Part shown: positions 34,001-42,197 of the stretch, one piece after another
How the letters are laid out: each line of letters opens with the position of its first letter
Position numbering within the stretch: position 1 is the first letter of the stretch
Source of the DNA: an uncultured Gemmatimonadota bacterium
GTDB lineage: Bacteria; Latescibacterota; UBA2968; UBA8231
Length of the DNA: 50,930 bases
NCBI GenBank assembly: GCA_903893785.1
Contig: CAITNQ010000407.1
Span: forward strand, 1-50,930
Reading direction: 5' to 3'
The notes under the pieces: model-generated
Told to the model about the DNA's origin: nothing
Database searches by the model: none
The model's input: only the letters and a program-made list of their open reading frames with translations
Program-made: the position numbers and the translations under genes

Positions 34001-36514
34001 CAACTCCCGGCGCGCCTGTTTCAGGTGCAGGCGCCGGGCGTCCACGGCAGTAGGTCCGCTGACCGAAGGGGCTGGTGCGGCGTTCGAGTCGGGGACGCGG
34101 GCCGGGGCGAGGGGCTCTGCCTCCGGACCCGCCGCACCGGCCCGGTCGGCGGTGACGTGTACCCCCGACGTACGGCCGGCCCTGCGACCCTCGATCTCAT
34201 AGTGATAGAGGGCGTTGATGCCGGCTTCGGCGACGTCGGGGTTGTGCTTGAGGTAACGCTCGGTGGAGAACCAGGGGCCCGGGTCGTACCCCAGCCGGCT
34301 GCCAATCACGAAGTAGTGATAGGCGGCGTTGGCCTTCAGCGCGGCCACCGACGGGTACGCCGCCAGGTACCAGTCGGCGTCGAAGAGCGCCGACCTTTCG
34401 ATGACGCGGACCATCGGGTTGGTCCGGACCAGCAGCCAGTGCAGGAGCGGTCGCTGCGACTGGAGCAGCGACGCCAGTGAACGGGGCAGGAGTCTGCCCA
34501 TCCACCCCACCAGGGAGGGGGCACTGGGACGTTTGTGCGGGTCGAAACCCGCGGCGTTGAAGCCGACTTCGTCGGCGTGGCGGCGCAGCAGGTCCGCCAG
34601 CACCTGAGCATAGGCCTGGACTTCCTGGGCCTGGGTGCGTTGCTGAGCCGCCAGGTCCAGTTGCAGGTCGCCAAGCCGCTGCGTCAACCTGGCGTTCTCG
34701 CGCATCAACGGATCGTCTGGGGTCGCGGGCGGACCGACCGACAGGGGCCCTGCCGGAGACGGGTTGGTGGCGGGCCCGGCCGGTTGTGCCGTCGAACTGG
34801 GCCGCGGGTGGTGGTCCCCGCCGCGTGCGGGGGCGGCCGTCTGCCCCACGGACTCCGGCGCTTGAGGTGGTTGAGGTACCGAAGGCGACGACCCGGCGTC
34901 GCGCGCGTACCCCATCCAGATCGCTCCCAGGCGCGCGAACCGGGCGCGGATCACCGCTGTCTGGGCCGCGTCCGTCTGCCCGCAGAGCTGCTGGATGGGC
35001 TCGGGGACCGCGGCACCACAAGCCAGCACCCCAAGACCATTGCCGTGCAGGAACTCGAAGCTTGGGTATTCCTGGGACAACTCGGCGAAGAGTCGGTGCG
35101 CCGCCTGATGGCTACCACGGGCCGTGGTGCCGGCCAGCAGCACAACAGCACCGGCCGAGAGATAGGGCTGACACGAATCCAGGGCGTGCCTGAGGGCTTC
35201 GTACGTGGGCGCCCCGGCAAGGTGAAGGACATCGACGGAGCCGAGGTCGAGTTGACGGATCACAGCCCTGGCCCCGCCATGCAACACCTGGGAGAACTCG
35301 CTGTAATGCTGCTGATTGAAGGTGAGGATATCGGCCAGAGCGTTGCCAACGCCGCCATCCGAGGGCAGTGAGCCGGGTTCATCGGCAATGCCAAAGCAGC
35401 GCGTGAGCAAACCATGGCGAGCGACGGCTTCGCAAAAAGCTGCATATGACACGCCATCGTGCAAGCCCAACTCGACCAGGCACCTTGGCTGACAGGCCTG
35501 CACCAACCACGCGGCAAAGGGGACATGCCCCCACCAGGAACTGGGCACTCCCAGGCGCTGAGGCACAGCGAACGGACCCGTCCAGTCGTCGGCCAGCAAC
35601 GGGGCCAGAGACCGCGGCGCGACCGAAGCAGCGGGCGGCGCCGGTGGCTGGGCGGTCGGGGACGCGGCTGCGTGCAGCGTGCCGGAGCCCACGGCAGGCA
35701 GGTCAAGGCCTCTGGCGGGAGAACGAACCGGCAGCAATGGTGGCGGTTCGGTGCGGGCAGCCACCACCGTGAACAGCGGCACCATCTGCCCGTCGATGTC
35801 GCGTCGGTGATGGTGGGTCGTCACGTGCGCACGGGCAAAGCCCAGGACGGCAAGGGCGCTGACGACAAAAGCCGGGGTCAACGCCCACCAGGTATCAATC
35901 TGTTTGTGCGCGATGTCAGGGATGAACCGGCATACCGGCAGCGTGCCTAGACTGACGTCGTGCAGGTCGGTGACAATGAGAGTGGACGCCACATGCCGGG
36001 CGGTACCTTCAAGGATCGAGAAGGGGCTGCGGCAGTGCAGAAGGACGGAGGCCAGCACACCCACATCGAACATGCCTATCTCGGGCGACAGCAGTTCGGG
36101 ATCGGCCTCGATCACCCGGGCGGTGGAGCCATGGAGTCGGTGCAGGTACCAGAACGAGTTGCGCACGCGTTCAAGGCCGTCACGGAAAGAACGCCGCCAC
36201 GCCGGCCCGTCAATTCCAGGCATGGGCACGCAGTCCCACAACCGGGCCATGGACGGTTCCACGGCCGTGACGGTGGCACCGCGCCGCTCCATGTGGAAAG
36301 TCAGAAAACCACTGGCAGGCCCGATTTCCAGTACCGTCCTGCCGGCAAAGGCGACCTGTCCCAGGTAGGCGTCTACGGTGGCCCGCAGATCCCATTGGCC
36401 GTGGATCGTGTCGCCCGACGGCAACTCGACGGTGTGGTAGAAGTCACACTCGTGCAGCGGCGGGTCTCGCGGCGGCACCTCAACCCAGGTGCTGTCAAGT
36501 CGCGCGGACGGCAT
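31100..36514 (-). CDS. Giant multidomain glycosyltransferase/methyltransferase fusion (1804 residues)
   Basis: Domains in order, approximate residues: a SAM-dependent methyltransferase (RTVLEIGPASGFLTF near 58); a second methyltransferase-like or CmcI-like domain (CLVELGLHDGVSYAAF near 345); a Pro/Ala linker and a short coiled coil (605-645); two YLA-YPSV/NPDV repeat units (710-800), often found next to glycosyltransferases; a family-2 glycosyltransferase (LSIVIVVYNQAELTYQ near 865, LFLNNDTVV, then YYEDADLCMRIW); a GT4-type glycosyltransferase (ARVLLIDDDVPDASAGSG near 1120, through PLKVYEAAARGVPVVATE); and a C-terminal methyltransferase (ASLGSGFGGLE near 1570, VLACHSAHHIDGL). It probably builds and methylates a surface glycan chain in the cytoplasm. 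ATG has AAGGAAG upstream. It stands alone, without wzx/wzy or ABC export genes. Confidence 0.88.
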   Translation of the reverse strand: MPSARLDSTWVEVPPRDPPLHECDFYHTVELPSGDTIHGQWDLRATVDAYLGQVAFAGRTVLEIGPASGFLTFHMERRGATVTAVEPSMARLWDCVPMPGIDGPAWRRSFRDGLERVRNSFWYLHRLHGSTARVIEADPELLSPEIGMFDVGVLASVLLHCRSPFSILEGTARHVASTLIVTDLHDVSLGTLPVCRFIPDIAHKQIDTWWALTPAFVVSALAVLGFARAHVTTHHHRRDIDGQMVPLFTVVAARTEPPPLLPVRSPARGLDLPAVGSGTLHAAASPTAQPPAPPAASVAPRSLAPLLADDWTGPFAVPQRLGVPSSWWGHVPFAAWLVQACQPRCLVELGLHDGVSYAAFCEAVARHGLLTRCFGIADEPGSLPSDGGVGNALADILTFNQQHYSEFSQVLHGGARAVIRQLDLGSVDVLHLAGAPTYEALRHALDSCQPYLSAGAVVLLAGTTARGSHQAAHRLFAELSQEYPSFEFLHGNGLGVLACGAAVPEPIQQLCGQTDAAQTAVIRARFARLGAIWMGYARDAGSSPSVPQPPQAPESVGQTAAPARGGDHHPRPSSTAQPAGPATNPSPAGPLSVGPPATPDDPLMRENARLTQRLGDLQLDLAAQQRTQAQEVQAYAQVLADLLRRHADEVGFNAAGFDPHKRPSAPSLVGWMGRLLPRSLASLLQSQRPLLHWLLVRTNPMVRVIERSALFDADWYLAAYPSVAALKANAAYHYFVIGSRLGYDPGPWFSTERYLKHNPDVAEAGINALYHYEIEGRRAGRTSGVHVTADRAGAAGPEAEPLAPARVPDSNAAPAPSVSGPTAVDARRLHLKQARRELASFLSDAGSVLEFPAVDQPVLSIVIVVYNQAELTYQCLRSIREAMDVPLEIIVIDNASTDTTAQLTRRLSGCVTQRQTENLHFLRGANLGARQARGRHLLFLNNDTVVRPGALATGTRLLDEDPSVGAVGGQILLPDGTLQEAGSIIWQDGSTKGYGRGNDPLDPAYQFRRDVDYCSGVFLMVRREVFDDLGGFDPLFSPAYYEDADLCMRIWGQGLRVVYTPAIQVTHVESASYGGDGEKMQLMADNRERFRCRHLDALRASHLRPHRGDLQGRSHAGSWAARVLLIDDDVPDASAGSGFPRALELLKGLCRRDLLVTHFSTSPANRWARGRRGEVPDTVEYVLGNRDQLTRFLHDRRGYYQMVVVSRPHNMELVDAYLHQWPQALSGASVVYDAEAVASLRDTHRTDLGANGDAPVSARASHLSQEISLSRRADTVLAVSATEADIFRRHGRSDVRVLGHRIVPQAHEVAFRARSNFLFVGRLMEIDSPNADSIRWFLQDVMPLVDLRLGQDWAIDIVGLCASQLASEFAGPRVRFHGQVDDLAPFYSEARVFVAPTRFAAGVPLKVYEAAARGVPVVATELLGRQLGWAHATELLVASDATAFADACVRLYREEATWTQIRAGALQRVRLDCDPARFQATLDGVVADALARAGARRAPDQPSRDTARTQQEWSRAPEVRTQEQGMFWMTHPVVAERINLLVSGDRQVGVYPHLLSVLRARGWRLPVRRAASLGSGFGGLERELVALGLVDRVDGFDLSEAAVAEARRAAVEAGMTGLAYRAADLEQIEFDPEVYDIVLACHSAHHIDGLDRLFAQVRRALKPGGVFHLQEYVGPDRFQWTDTQLAGANQFSASLPPRYLRLPKGEQRQTLVRPAVADVVATDPSEAVRSSAIIEAVQRHFTVIELRGLGGGLLHNALCGIAQNFDPTKEPDRDYLHALFDLEDRWMAEGRIQSDFAVITAIRE

Positions 36515-36937
36515 ACGGTCTTCCTTGGGGTTTGCAGCACCGGGCGCCGATGGCGCCTGAGTGGTGGACAGCCCAGACGGCGCAACCAGCGTTCGGCCGC
36601 GGCGCCGCGTCGGTTAGCGCTTCGCCGGCCGCGTGCAGGCCCCGACGCCGGCGCCGCAGTTGAGCGGCAGTCAGTCCCTTGTCGGCCACTGGCAAGGCGG
36701 CCGGATGGTGGCCTGGCGCCGGTTTTCTGCCGCGCCGGCTGGCGTCGAGTGCCTTGCCGGTCGGTGCGGCGACGACGGCCGGCTACCGGCGATGCCGGCC
36801 GTGCCCGCGCGGTGGGCGACGCCGCAGTCCCGGGCCCGCTGGCTGCCTGTCTTCCCTCGTGCGCCGGGAATGACCGCGCCAACACGCCGCTGACGCGGCC
36901 GGCCAGCCGATGGCAGCGCCCCAGCAGCCTCTACGGC
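36515..36937. other. Gap between the histidine kinase and the fusion gene
   Basis: 423 bases without a recognisable gene. The sequence is Arg/Ala-rich in all frames and no clear promoter pair or hairpin with T run is visible. Confidence 0.4.
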
Positions 36938-38233
36938 TCAGAGGGGCAATCGGACGACGAATTCGACACCGTCGCCCGGCCGGTTGTCTATCTCGATGGT
37001 GCCCTGGTGCCGCTCCACAATACCACGAACGATAGATAGGCCGATGCCAGTCCCCTTACCCGCGGGTTTGGTCGTGAAGAAGGGGTCGAAAACGCGACCC
37101 ACGGCCGCCTCGGGTATGCCCCCGCCATTGTCGCCGATGGAAAGCTGGACGGTACCGGCTGCATGCGTAGTACGGACGGCGATTCGGGGTCGCCATCCGG
37201 CCGGTACGCTCGGGTCCTGGTCCCGCTGTTGCTGCAGCCGGCCATCCAGGGCGTCTCTGGCATTGCTCAGCAGGTTGATGACGACCTGCTCGATCTCGTT
37301 CTGCGAACCAGGGCGGACGGGCAGATCGCGCGCCAGTTGCTGTTCGACGGCGATGCCATGGACGCGCATTTGGGCACCCATGAGCTTCATGGCGCCGTCG
37401 ACCGACTCGTTGACGTTCAGGTCGCTCTGCAGGGTCCCCTCGGGCCCGCGGGCGAAGACGCGCATGTGATCGATGATGACCACCATGCGGTCAACCTGAG
37501 CGATGATGTCATGGTAGGTCTGCAGCGTCTCCGCCGGGGTGGTCGCCCAGCCCCGTTCGATGGCGATTGCGGCACTCTCGGCAAAAGTCCGAATGCCATT
37601 GAGGGGTTGGTTCAGTTCGTGAGCAACGCCGCTGGCCATCTCGCCCAAGGCATGCAGGCGGTCGGCCTCGAAGGCTCGCAGGCGCTGCTCGGTCAGTTCA
37701 TTCTCAGCTCGCTGCCGCGAGTGAATCTCCTCCGCCAGTTCGCCGTGCAGTCGGGCATTGTGCAGTGCCGCGCCCGCTTGGTTGGCAAAGGTCCAAAGCA
37801 GGGACTCGTCTTCGGGGTGGAACGGCCCGACGCTGTCCCGCGCCTCGTGGTCGGCAACGGCCAAGACCCCGATGGTGCCCTGGCGCGAAACGAGCGGCAC
37901 GATGCACAGGCAATCCCCGACCGGCGGCGACGTGGCGACTTGCTGTGCCTGTGCCGGGATGCCCGCTTGGGACACGATCGTCCGCAGGCGCGTCAGCGCA
38001 GCCTCCGAGAACCCCGCAGTGGCCACCTGGGCCAAGCTCCCATCTACCCCGCGCACCCACAGCGCGCCGGCGCGCGCATCGACCATTACCAGAGCGCGTT
38101 GGAGTATCTCCTCGGCCACCTGTACCGGATCGAGAGAGCTCTGGAGGGCCAGGCCTGCCTCGCAGAGCATCTCAATCTGCAGCAGTCGCCGACGCAGATC
38201 GAAGTCGCCGCTCCCGGTCGTCAACGCGTCCAT
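36938..38233 (-). CDS. Soluble GAF-domain sensor histidine kinase (orphan)
   Basis: About 431 residues with no membrane segment. A GAF domain spans roughly residues 15-170 (VMVDARAGALWVRGVDG, IGVLAVADHEARD). After a helical linker come HisKA with phospho-acceptor H205 (MASGVAHELNQPLNGIRTF) and HATPase_c with N box NEIEQVVINLLSNARDAL, G1 DNGGGIP and G2 GKGTGIGLSIVRGIV. No response regulator is adjacent. Its HisKA/HATPase part closely resembles that of the giant kinase ending at 47572. The start is uncertain: ATG at 38233 has GGGAGG almost touching it, and the frame stays open to a GTG at 38401 with plausible helical sequence (LFDFLRYAAEDKGLA) between, so the true start may be upstream. Confidence 0.85.
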   Translation of the reverse strand: MDALTTGSGDFDLRRRLLQIEMLCEAGLALQSSLDPVQVAEEILQRALVMVDARAGALWVRGVDGSLAQVATAGFSEAALTRLRTIVSQAGIPAQAQQVATSPPVGDCLCIVPLVSRQGTIGVLAVADHEARDSVGPFHPEDESLLWTFANQAGAALHNARLHGELAEEIHSRQRAENELTEQRLRAFEADRLHALGEMASGVAHELNQPLNGIRTFAESAAIAIERGWATTPAETLQTYHDIIAQVDRMVVIIDHMRVFARGPEGTLQSDLNVNESVDGAMKLMGAQMRVHGIAVEQQLARDLPVRPGSQNEIEQVVINLLSNARDALDGRLQQQRDQDPSVPAGWRPRIAVRTTHAAGTVQLSIGDNGGGIPEAAVGRVFDPFFTTKPAGKGTGIGLSIVRGIVERHQGTIEIDNRPGDGVEFVVRLPL

Positions 38234-38869
38234 CGCCTCCCGTGCCAGGCCCTTGTCTTCAGCGGCATACCGAAGGAAATCGAACAGGCCACGCGCACAA
38301 CCTGAGGTGGGCCTCGGTCGGCGCGCCACCGGGGTGTGGTTGCGGCTGCGCGCCAGCGACCACTGACCTGCGTGGGCCTGCCGGAAGCCCTGGGCGCCCA
38401 CCGGCGTTGCTCGATGGTAGCGAAGGGCCGGTCTTGGAGCAAGCCCCCGCTGACGGCCTGTTCGACCACCCGCGAATCGGCCAGGGGATGGATACCCCTT
38501 TGCCGAGACGAGAGGCGGGAAGGGCTTGCCTTGCGGCCGGAGCCCAGCAGGACAGATGGGCCAACGCTATCATCGGGGGCTGCCTTCGCTGCAACCGGGC
38601 GCGATGATCCCGCCAGGGCTGGCCGCACGGGACTGGGAGGAAGGAGGGCCGAAGCCAGGCGGGCGGGCACGTGGAGATCAAACGCGCGCCCGAGTCCAGG
38701 CGTCGGGCAACGGGCCAGCCCTTGATGGCATTGGATGGGGGCCGGTACCGCACTGTATCAGCGGAGCGGATCAAGGACCACGGCAGATCGGCGCGCTGAT
38801 CGGCCCGGGCGCTCAGACGCCCGCGGTACCGGACCGCAGCGCCAACGGCCCGCGGGGGCGCTGGCGCGT
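38234..38869. other. Gap between the FAD oxidoreductase and histidine kinase genes
   Basis: Up to 168 bases next to 38233 may belong to the kinase N-terminus. The remaining stretch (about 38402-38869) shows no gene, RNA or repeat that I recognise. Confidence 0.4.
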
Positions 38870-40120
38870 TCACGGCAGGGCGGGCCGCGCCAGGGCCGAA
38901 TCGAGGCGGAAACCCTGCTGGCGCAACTGGTCCTGCAGGCGGCCGATGTGCAGGTTGCGGACGTCACCGCCGGTGTCACGCACGGCCAGCGCCGCGCCGG
39001 TGCCGGCCGCCGCGCCGGTCAGGGCGCAGGTGGGAATGGCGCGCGTGGCGTCCCAGATGGTGCGGTCGGCCGACAGGCAACGACCGGCAACCAGCAGATT
39101 GGTGTGTTCGACAGCGCACAGGGCGCGCCACGGGACCGCGTACACGGGGCCCGCCTGGCGCCAGTCACCGGTCAGGCCCACGGCGTCATCGAACCATTGG
39201 TGCACGTGGGCAGCGCCCAGCGAGAACGAAGCCACCAGGCGCCGCGTCATGCGCAGGCAGGCGACCGCCGGCAGGGCCACAGGCTGCACGTCGGCATCGG
39301 GCTGTTGGGCCCTCAGTTCGGCCAGGCGCTCCCGCATCAACGCGTGGGTCCCGATGGTGTGCGCGGTGACGCTGGCCGCATCGTCGCCACGGAAGAAGGG
39401 ACCCGGCACATCGTCGGTCAACGCCTGGGGGCTGTACGGCCGGGACAGCGGACACAGATGTAATCCATCGCCCACCAGATAGTAGAACCATCCGGCCAGG
39501 ACATTGCTGGCCAGTGACTCGGTCGGTTCCCCGGCCAGAAAGCACACATCGGCGTCGCCGGTCGCGTCGACCACGGCCCGACAGGCCAGGGCCGACCGGC
39601 CGCTCTTGCTCTCGACAATGACGTGGGTAAGCTGCTTCGCCTGGCCACGCACGGCGGCGACGCGCGTGTCATAGGCGAGCGAGACTCCACAGCTGAGCGC
39701 CAGTTCCTCCAGCGCCAGCATGTACGACGCCGGGTTGAACTCAGCCAGGTACCGGTGACGGCACCGTTCAGCCAGGTCGCCACCCGGACGCCAACAGGCG
39801 GGCGGACCGATGAAACGCGCGGCTGCATTGTCGACCCGCAGGTCTGCCACGGACAACAGCAGCAGTTCCTCGGGCAGGCCGCCAATGACTTGGCGGCCCC
39901 GACCGTCGCACAGGGGCAGCCAGACAACGACATTGCCCAGGGTAGCCAGGCCTCCCAGAGCGAAGCCGCGCTCCAGCAGGCAGACGGAGGCCCCGTTGCG
40001 GGCCGCGGCCACGGCCGCTGCCACACCCGCGATACCGCCGCCGGCAACCACCACGTCGTAGTCCCCGATTACCGGCACGCGGCGCGCTGGTTCGTGGATG
40101 TCCCGCGCTGCTTCTGCCAT
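38870..40120 (-). CDS. FAD-dependent oxidoreductase
   Basis: A 416-residue flavoprotein of the FAD-dependent oxidoreductase group common in Planctomycetes and candidate phyla. The N-terminal dinucleotide motif YDVVVAGGGIAGVAAAVAAA and LLERGFALGGLAT bind FAD. ALACRAVVDATGDADVCFLAG is the second conserved region. The C-terminal part LLVAGRCLSADRTIWDATR closes the FAD site. ATG at 40120 has GAGG five bases upstream; a TTG at 40213 in the same frame would add 31 residues with no ribosome site. The substrate is unknown. No partner gene is adjacent. Confidence 0.88.
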   Translation of the reverse strand: MAEAARDIHEPARRVPVIGDYDVVVAGGGIAGVAAAVAAARNGASVCLLERGFALGGLATLGNVVVWLPLCDGRGRQVIGGLPEELLLLSVADLRVDNAAARFIGPPACWRPGGDLAERCRHRYLAEFNPASYMLALEELALSCGVSLAYDTRVAAVRGQAKQLTHVIVESKSGRSALACRAVVDATGDADVCFLAGEPTESLASNVLAGWFYYLVGDGLHLCPLSRPYSPQALTDDVPGPFFRGDDAASVTAHTIGTHALMRERLAELRAQQPDADVQPVALPAVACLRMTRRLVASFSLGAAHVHQWFDDAVGLTGDWRQAGPVYAVPWRALCAVEHTNLLVAGRCLSADRTIWDATRAIPTCALTGAAAGTGAALAVRDTGGDVRNLHIGRLQDQLRQQGFRLDSALARPALP

Positions 40121-40360
40121 TACTGCCTCACGCGGATACTGGGTGGGAAGCCAGACCGGGTAGGCCGCGGCGCCTCGCACGACGCCGCGCGGCCGATGTT
40201 CATACTCACGCAAAGTAAGATCGCCGGCAAATATGAGGCGATTCCCTCCGGTTAGCCCCGGGCGGGTGCCCGGTGGCCGCCCGTGAGGGCGGCTTCTACC
40301 GCGACGCCCTCATTGCCGGAGCCCAGGCGGCACATCCAGACCGCGTCCCCAGGCGACGTC

Positions 40361-40389
40361 TTGACGTCATGATGTCCAGGTGCTACTCT
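40361..40389 (+). promoter_or_regulatory. Promoter and possible operator of the toxin-antitoxin pair
   Basis: TTGACG and TACTCT are separated by 17 bases, seven bases before the antitoxin ATG. The -35 overlaps an 8-base palindrome TGACGTCA, itself part of a repeated GACGTC. A ribbon-helix-helix antitoxin binding here would give the usual autoregulation; the leader is nearly absent. Confidence 0.6.
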
Positions 40390-40395
40390 CACGAT

Positions 40396-40629
40396 ATGAC
40401 TCCGACCGCCAGGAGAAGCACCCTGTATCTCGATCCTGCGTTGCACCGGGCTCTGAGGGTAAAAGCCGCCGAGACGGATCGCTCCATGTCCGATCTGGTG
40501 AACGATGCCCTCAGGCTGGCTCTGGCCGAGGATGCCGAGGACCTGACTGCCTTTGACGAGCGCGCGAGCGAACCGAACCTCAGGTTCGAAGATGTCGTGA
40601 AGGCGCTCAAGGCCGATGGCAAGATATAG
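40396..40629 (+). CDS. Ribbon-helix-helix antitoxin
   Basis: A 77-residue protein with an N-terminal ribbon-helix-helix DNA-binding domain (RRSTLYLDPALHRALRVKAA followed by TDRSMSDLVNDALRLAL) and an acidic, flexible C-terminal tail that would wrap the toxin. It overlaps the toxin gene by 14 bases, the classical antitoxin-first arrangement. The ATG comes directly after the promoter listed at 40361. Expected role: neutralise the RelE-like toxin and repress the shared promoter. Confidence 0.85.
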   Translation: MTPTARRSTLYLDPALHRALRVKAAETDRSMSDLVNDALRLALAEDAEDLTAFDERASEPNLRFEDVVKALKADGKI

Positions 40630-41290
40630 GGTCCTCGTCAAGCCCTCTACCGTCCGCGAGATCGAGGCGATTCCACAGAAGCGACTGCGCCAGCGCATCG
40701 TGGCTCGCATCGGAGCGCTGGCCGATGATCCTCGGCCCAGCGGTTGCCGTAAGCTGAGCGGCCAGGACCGGTACCGGGTCCGTCAGGGCACCTACCGGAT
40801 CCTCTGCACGATCGAGGACGAACAACTGGTCGTGTGCGTCGTGAAGGTCGGACATGGCAACTCGTTGTACAGCTAACCTCGCAACGCGGCCCTCCAGAAT
40901 CACCCCCCACCGGTTCACCAGCTTGTTCAGGTCAACCAGCACCTTGGCCGCGGCGCCACAGTCGCCGGTCTCCACCCCCAGCGTGCGGTGCATCTCGCGC
41001 ATCCCCTCCAGGCGGAAGGCCCGGGTGTGGGGCAGGGCCCGGGGCTGGGCCGTCCGAAGCCAGGCCGTGGCCGCCGGGTGGACTCGGTCGGCGTTCTCGT
41101 CACGCTCGACGGTGGAGCCGATGCCGGAAAAGAACCCACGCATGCTCGAGACAGGGCAGACCGGAACGAACTCGATGCGGCCGTCATACTCGATGGCCTG
41201 CACCGGCTGACCCCGATGCAGGTCGGGACGCTCGCGGATCGCCTTGGGGATGACCACCTGGATCTTAGGCGAGATGGTGACTGTCGTCAT
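40607..41290 (-). CDS. AbrB/MazE-type antitoxin with an anomalous C-terminal extension
   Basis: The first about 70 residues are a SpoVT-AbrB swapped-hairpin DNA-binding domain (TVTISPKIQVVIPKAIRER, then GQPVQAIEYDGRIEFVPV) followed by SMRGFFSGIGSTVERDEN, the usual tail of such antitoxins. These normally end near residue 75-85 and precede a PIN-domain toxin. Here the frame runs on to 227 residues, and the last 270 bases are exactly antisense to the RelE-like toxin gene. Either a stop and the toxin gene have been lost, or the gene was cut by insertion of the RelBE-type pair. ATG at 41290 has AAGGGG six bases upstream. The extension beyond residue 80 is probably not a real domain. Confidence 0.65.
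   Translation of the reverse strand: MTTVTISPKIQVVIPKAIRERPDLHRGQPVQAIEYDGRIEFVPVCPVSSMRGFFSGIGSTVERDENADRVHPAATAWLRTAQPRALPHTRAFRLEGMREMHRTLGVETGDCGAAAKVLVDLNKLVNRWGVILEGRVARLAVQRVAMSDLHDAHDQLFVLDRAEDPVGALTDPVPVLAAQLTATAGPRIIGQRSDASHDALAQSLLWNRLDLADGRGLDEDPISCHRP
40616..40876 (+). CDS. RelE/ParE-superfamily toxin
   Basis: An 86-residue basic protein of the RelE/ParE fold: RYRVLVKPSTVREIEAIP, then RQRIVARIGALADDPRP, then KLSGQDRYRVRQGTYRILCTI and a final strand VVCVVKVGHGNSLYS. RelE members cleave mRNA at the ribosome; ParE members poison gyrase. The final motif is usually VGHRxxVYR; here the Arg after the His is Gly and the last Arg is absent, so catalytic activity may be weakened. It overlaps the antitoxin gene and its 3' part is antisense to the tail of the AbrB-type gene. 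Confidence 0.85.
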   Translation: MARYRVLVKPSTVREIEAIPQKRLRQRIVARIGALADDPRPSGCRKLSGQDRYRVRQGTYRILCTIEDEQLVVCVVKVGHGNSLYS

Positions 41291-41322
41291 CGCCGACCCC
41301 TTACCGATACCGCACAACGCTC

Positions 41323-41351
41323 AGCATATCGACCGCAGTCCGGTACGGCAA
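41323..41351 (-). promoter_or_regulatory. Candidate promoter of the AbrB-type antitoxin gene
   Basis: On the minus strand TTGCCG and TATGCT are 17 bases apart, ending about 32 bases before the ATG. Confidence 0.5.
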
Positions 41352-41508
41352 TGCGATGGGCACAGTGCGACGGTCGCAGGGCTCCCTTCACTGGGATCCC
41401 TGGCCGTCGATGGCGATGCCCCCAACGCCTGCACCGACGATGTAATGGACAACGCTCTGGGTGCCAACGCCGCGTGTGCGGCATCACCTGCGGGGCCTGA
41501 CTGCAGCG

Positions 41509-41661
41509 ATGGCGAACAGCGACGACCTGGCGCTCGTGCTGGCGGCAACGCGGGACGGCCTACGCGAACTGGGTGGCCCCCACCGGCGGCTCTGCGTCAG
41601 CCGGCTGGAGCCAGAGACCGCACCCGGTCCGCTGACCGTCACCCTGCTCCATGAAGCTATG
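41509..41661 (+). pseudogene. Possible N-terminal remnant of a GAF-type sensor protein
   Basis: Some 50 codons from an ATG read ANSDDLALVLAATRDGLREL, then LCVSRLEPETAPGPLTVTLL. This pattern of helix, strand and turn resembles the start of GAF input domains in the large kinase at 43837. The following residues lose any resemblance and the frame runs into the GFA gene in another phase. Resemblance by eye only; it could be chance. Confidence 0.3.
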
Positions 41662-41813
41662 AGTGTCGTACGCGCCCCGATCCGGTGGCGATGCGGCCGG
41701 TACCGCGCCGGTTCGGAACGCCTAGCCCGCGAAACCCGCCCGGCCGGAGCGCCCTCGCACGCCGCCCGGAAGATGCCGGATCGCAGTTACCATCATCAGG
41801 AGGGGGATCGACG

Positions 41814-42197
41814 ATGGCCGAAGTCCTTGGGGGGTGTTTATGCGGCGCCATTCGCTACCGCGTTCGCCAGCACAGGGACGCGGGTCTGTGCTACTGCGAC
41901 AGCTGCCGCAAGGCGACGGGTGCGCACGTGGTACCGTGGTTGGTGGTGGAGCGGGAGGCCTTCGAGCTAATCAGCGGTGTGCCCCGCCGCTACCAGGCCC
42001 CCAACGGCGCCACTTGGTCGTTCTGCGAGCATTGTGGCACGACGCTGTCGTGGGAACGCCCCGATGGACCGTTCACCCTGACCGTCGGCAGTCTGGACGA
42101 CCCGGCGCCCTTCGCGCCCACTTTCTCCAGTTGGGACGAGGACCGGCTACCCTGGGAGCCAGCCTTCGCCGCGAGGCAGGGCCGGTCGACTAGCTGA
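41814..42197 (+). CDS. GFA-family (CENP-V/GFA zinc-binding) protein
   Basis: A 127-residue complete small zinc protein. The Zn-binding cysteines are seen as GGCLCGAIRYRV, CYCDSCRKATG and SFCEHCGTTLSWE, the three hallmarks of the GFA (glutathione-dependent formaldehyde-activating enzyme) fold. The C-terminal half carries TLTVGSLDDP and APTFSSWDEDRLPW, also typical. Many family members have no proven formaldehyde role. ATG at 41814 has AGGAGG ten bases upstream. It is an intact gene in a region of remnants. Confidence 0.9.
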   Translation: MAEVLGGCLCGAIRYRVRQHRDAGLCYCDSCRKATGAHVVPWLVVEREAFELISGVPRRYQAPNGATWSFCEHCGTTLSWERPDGPFTLTVGSLDDPAPFAPTFSSWDEDRLPWEPAFAARQGRSTS

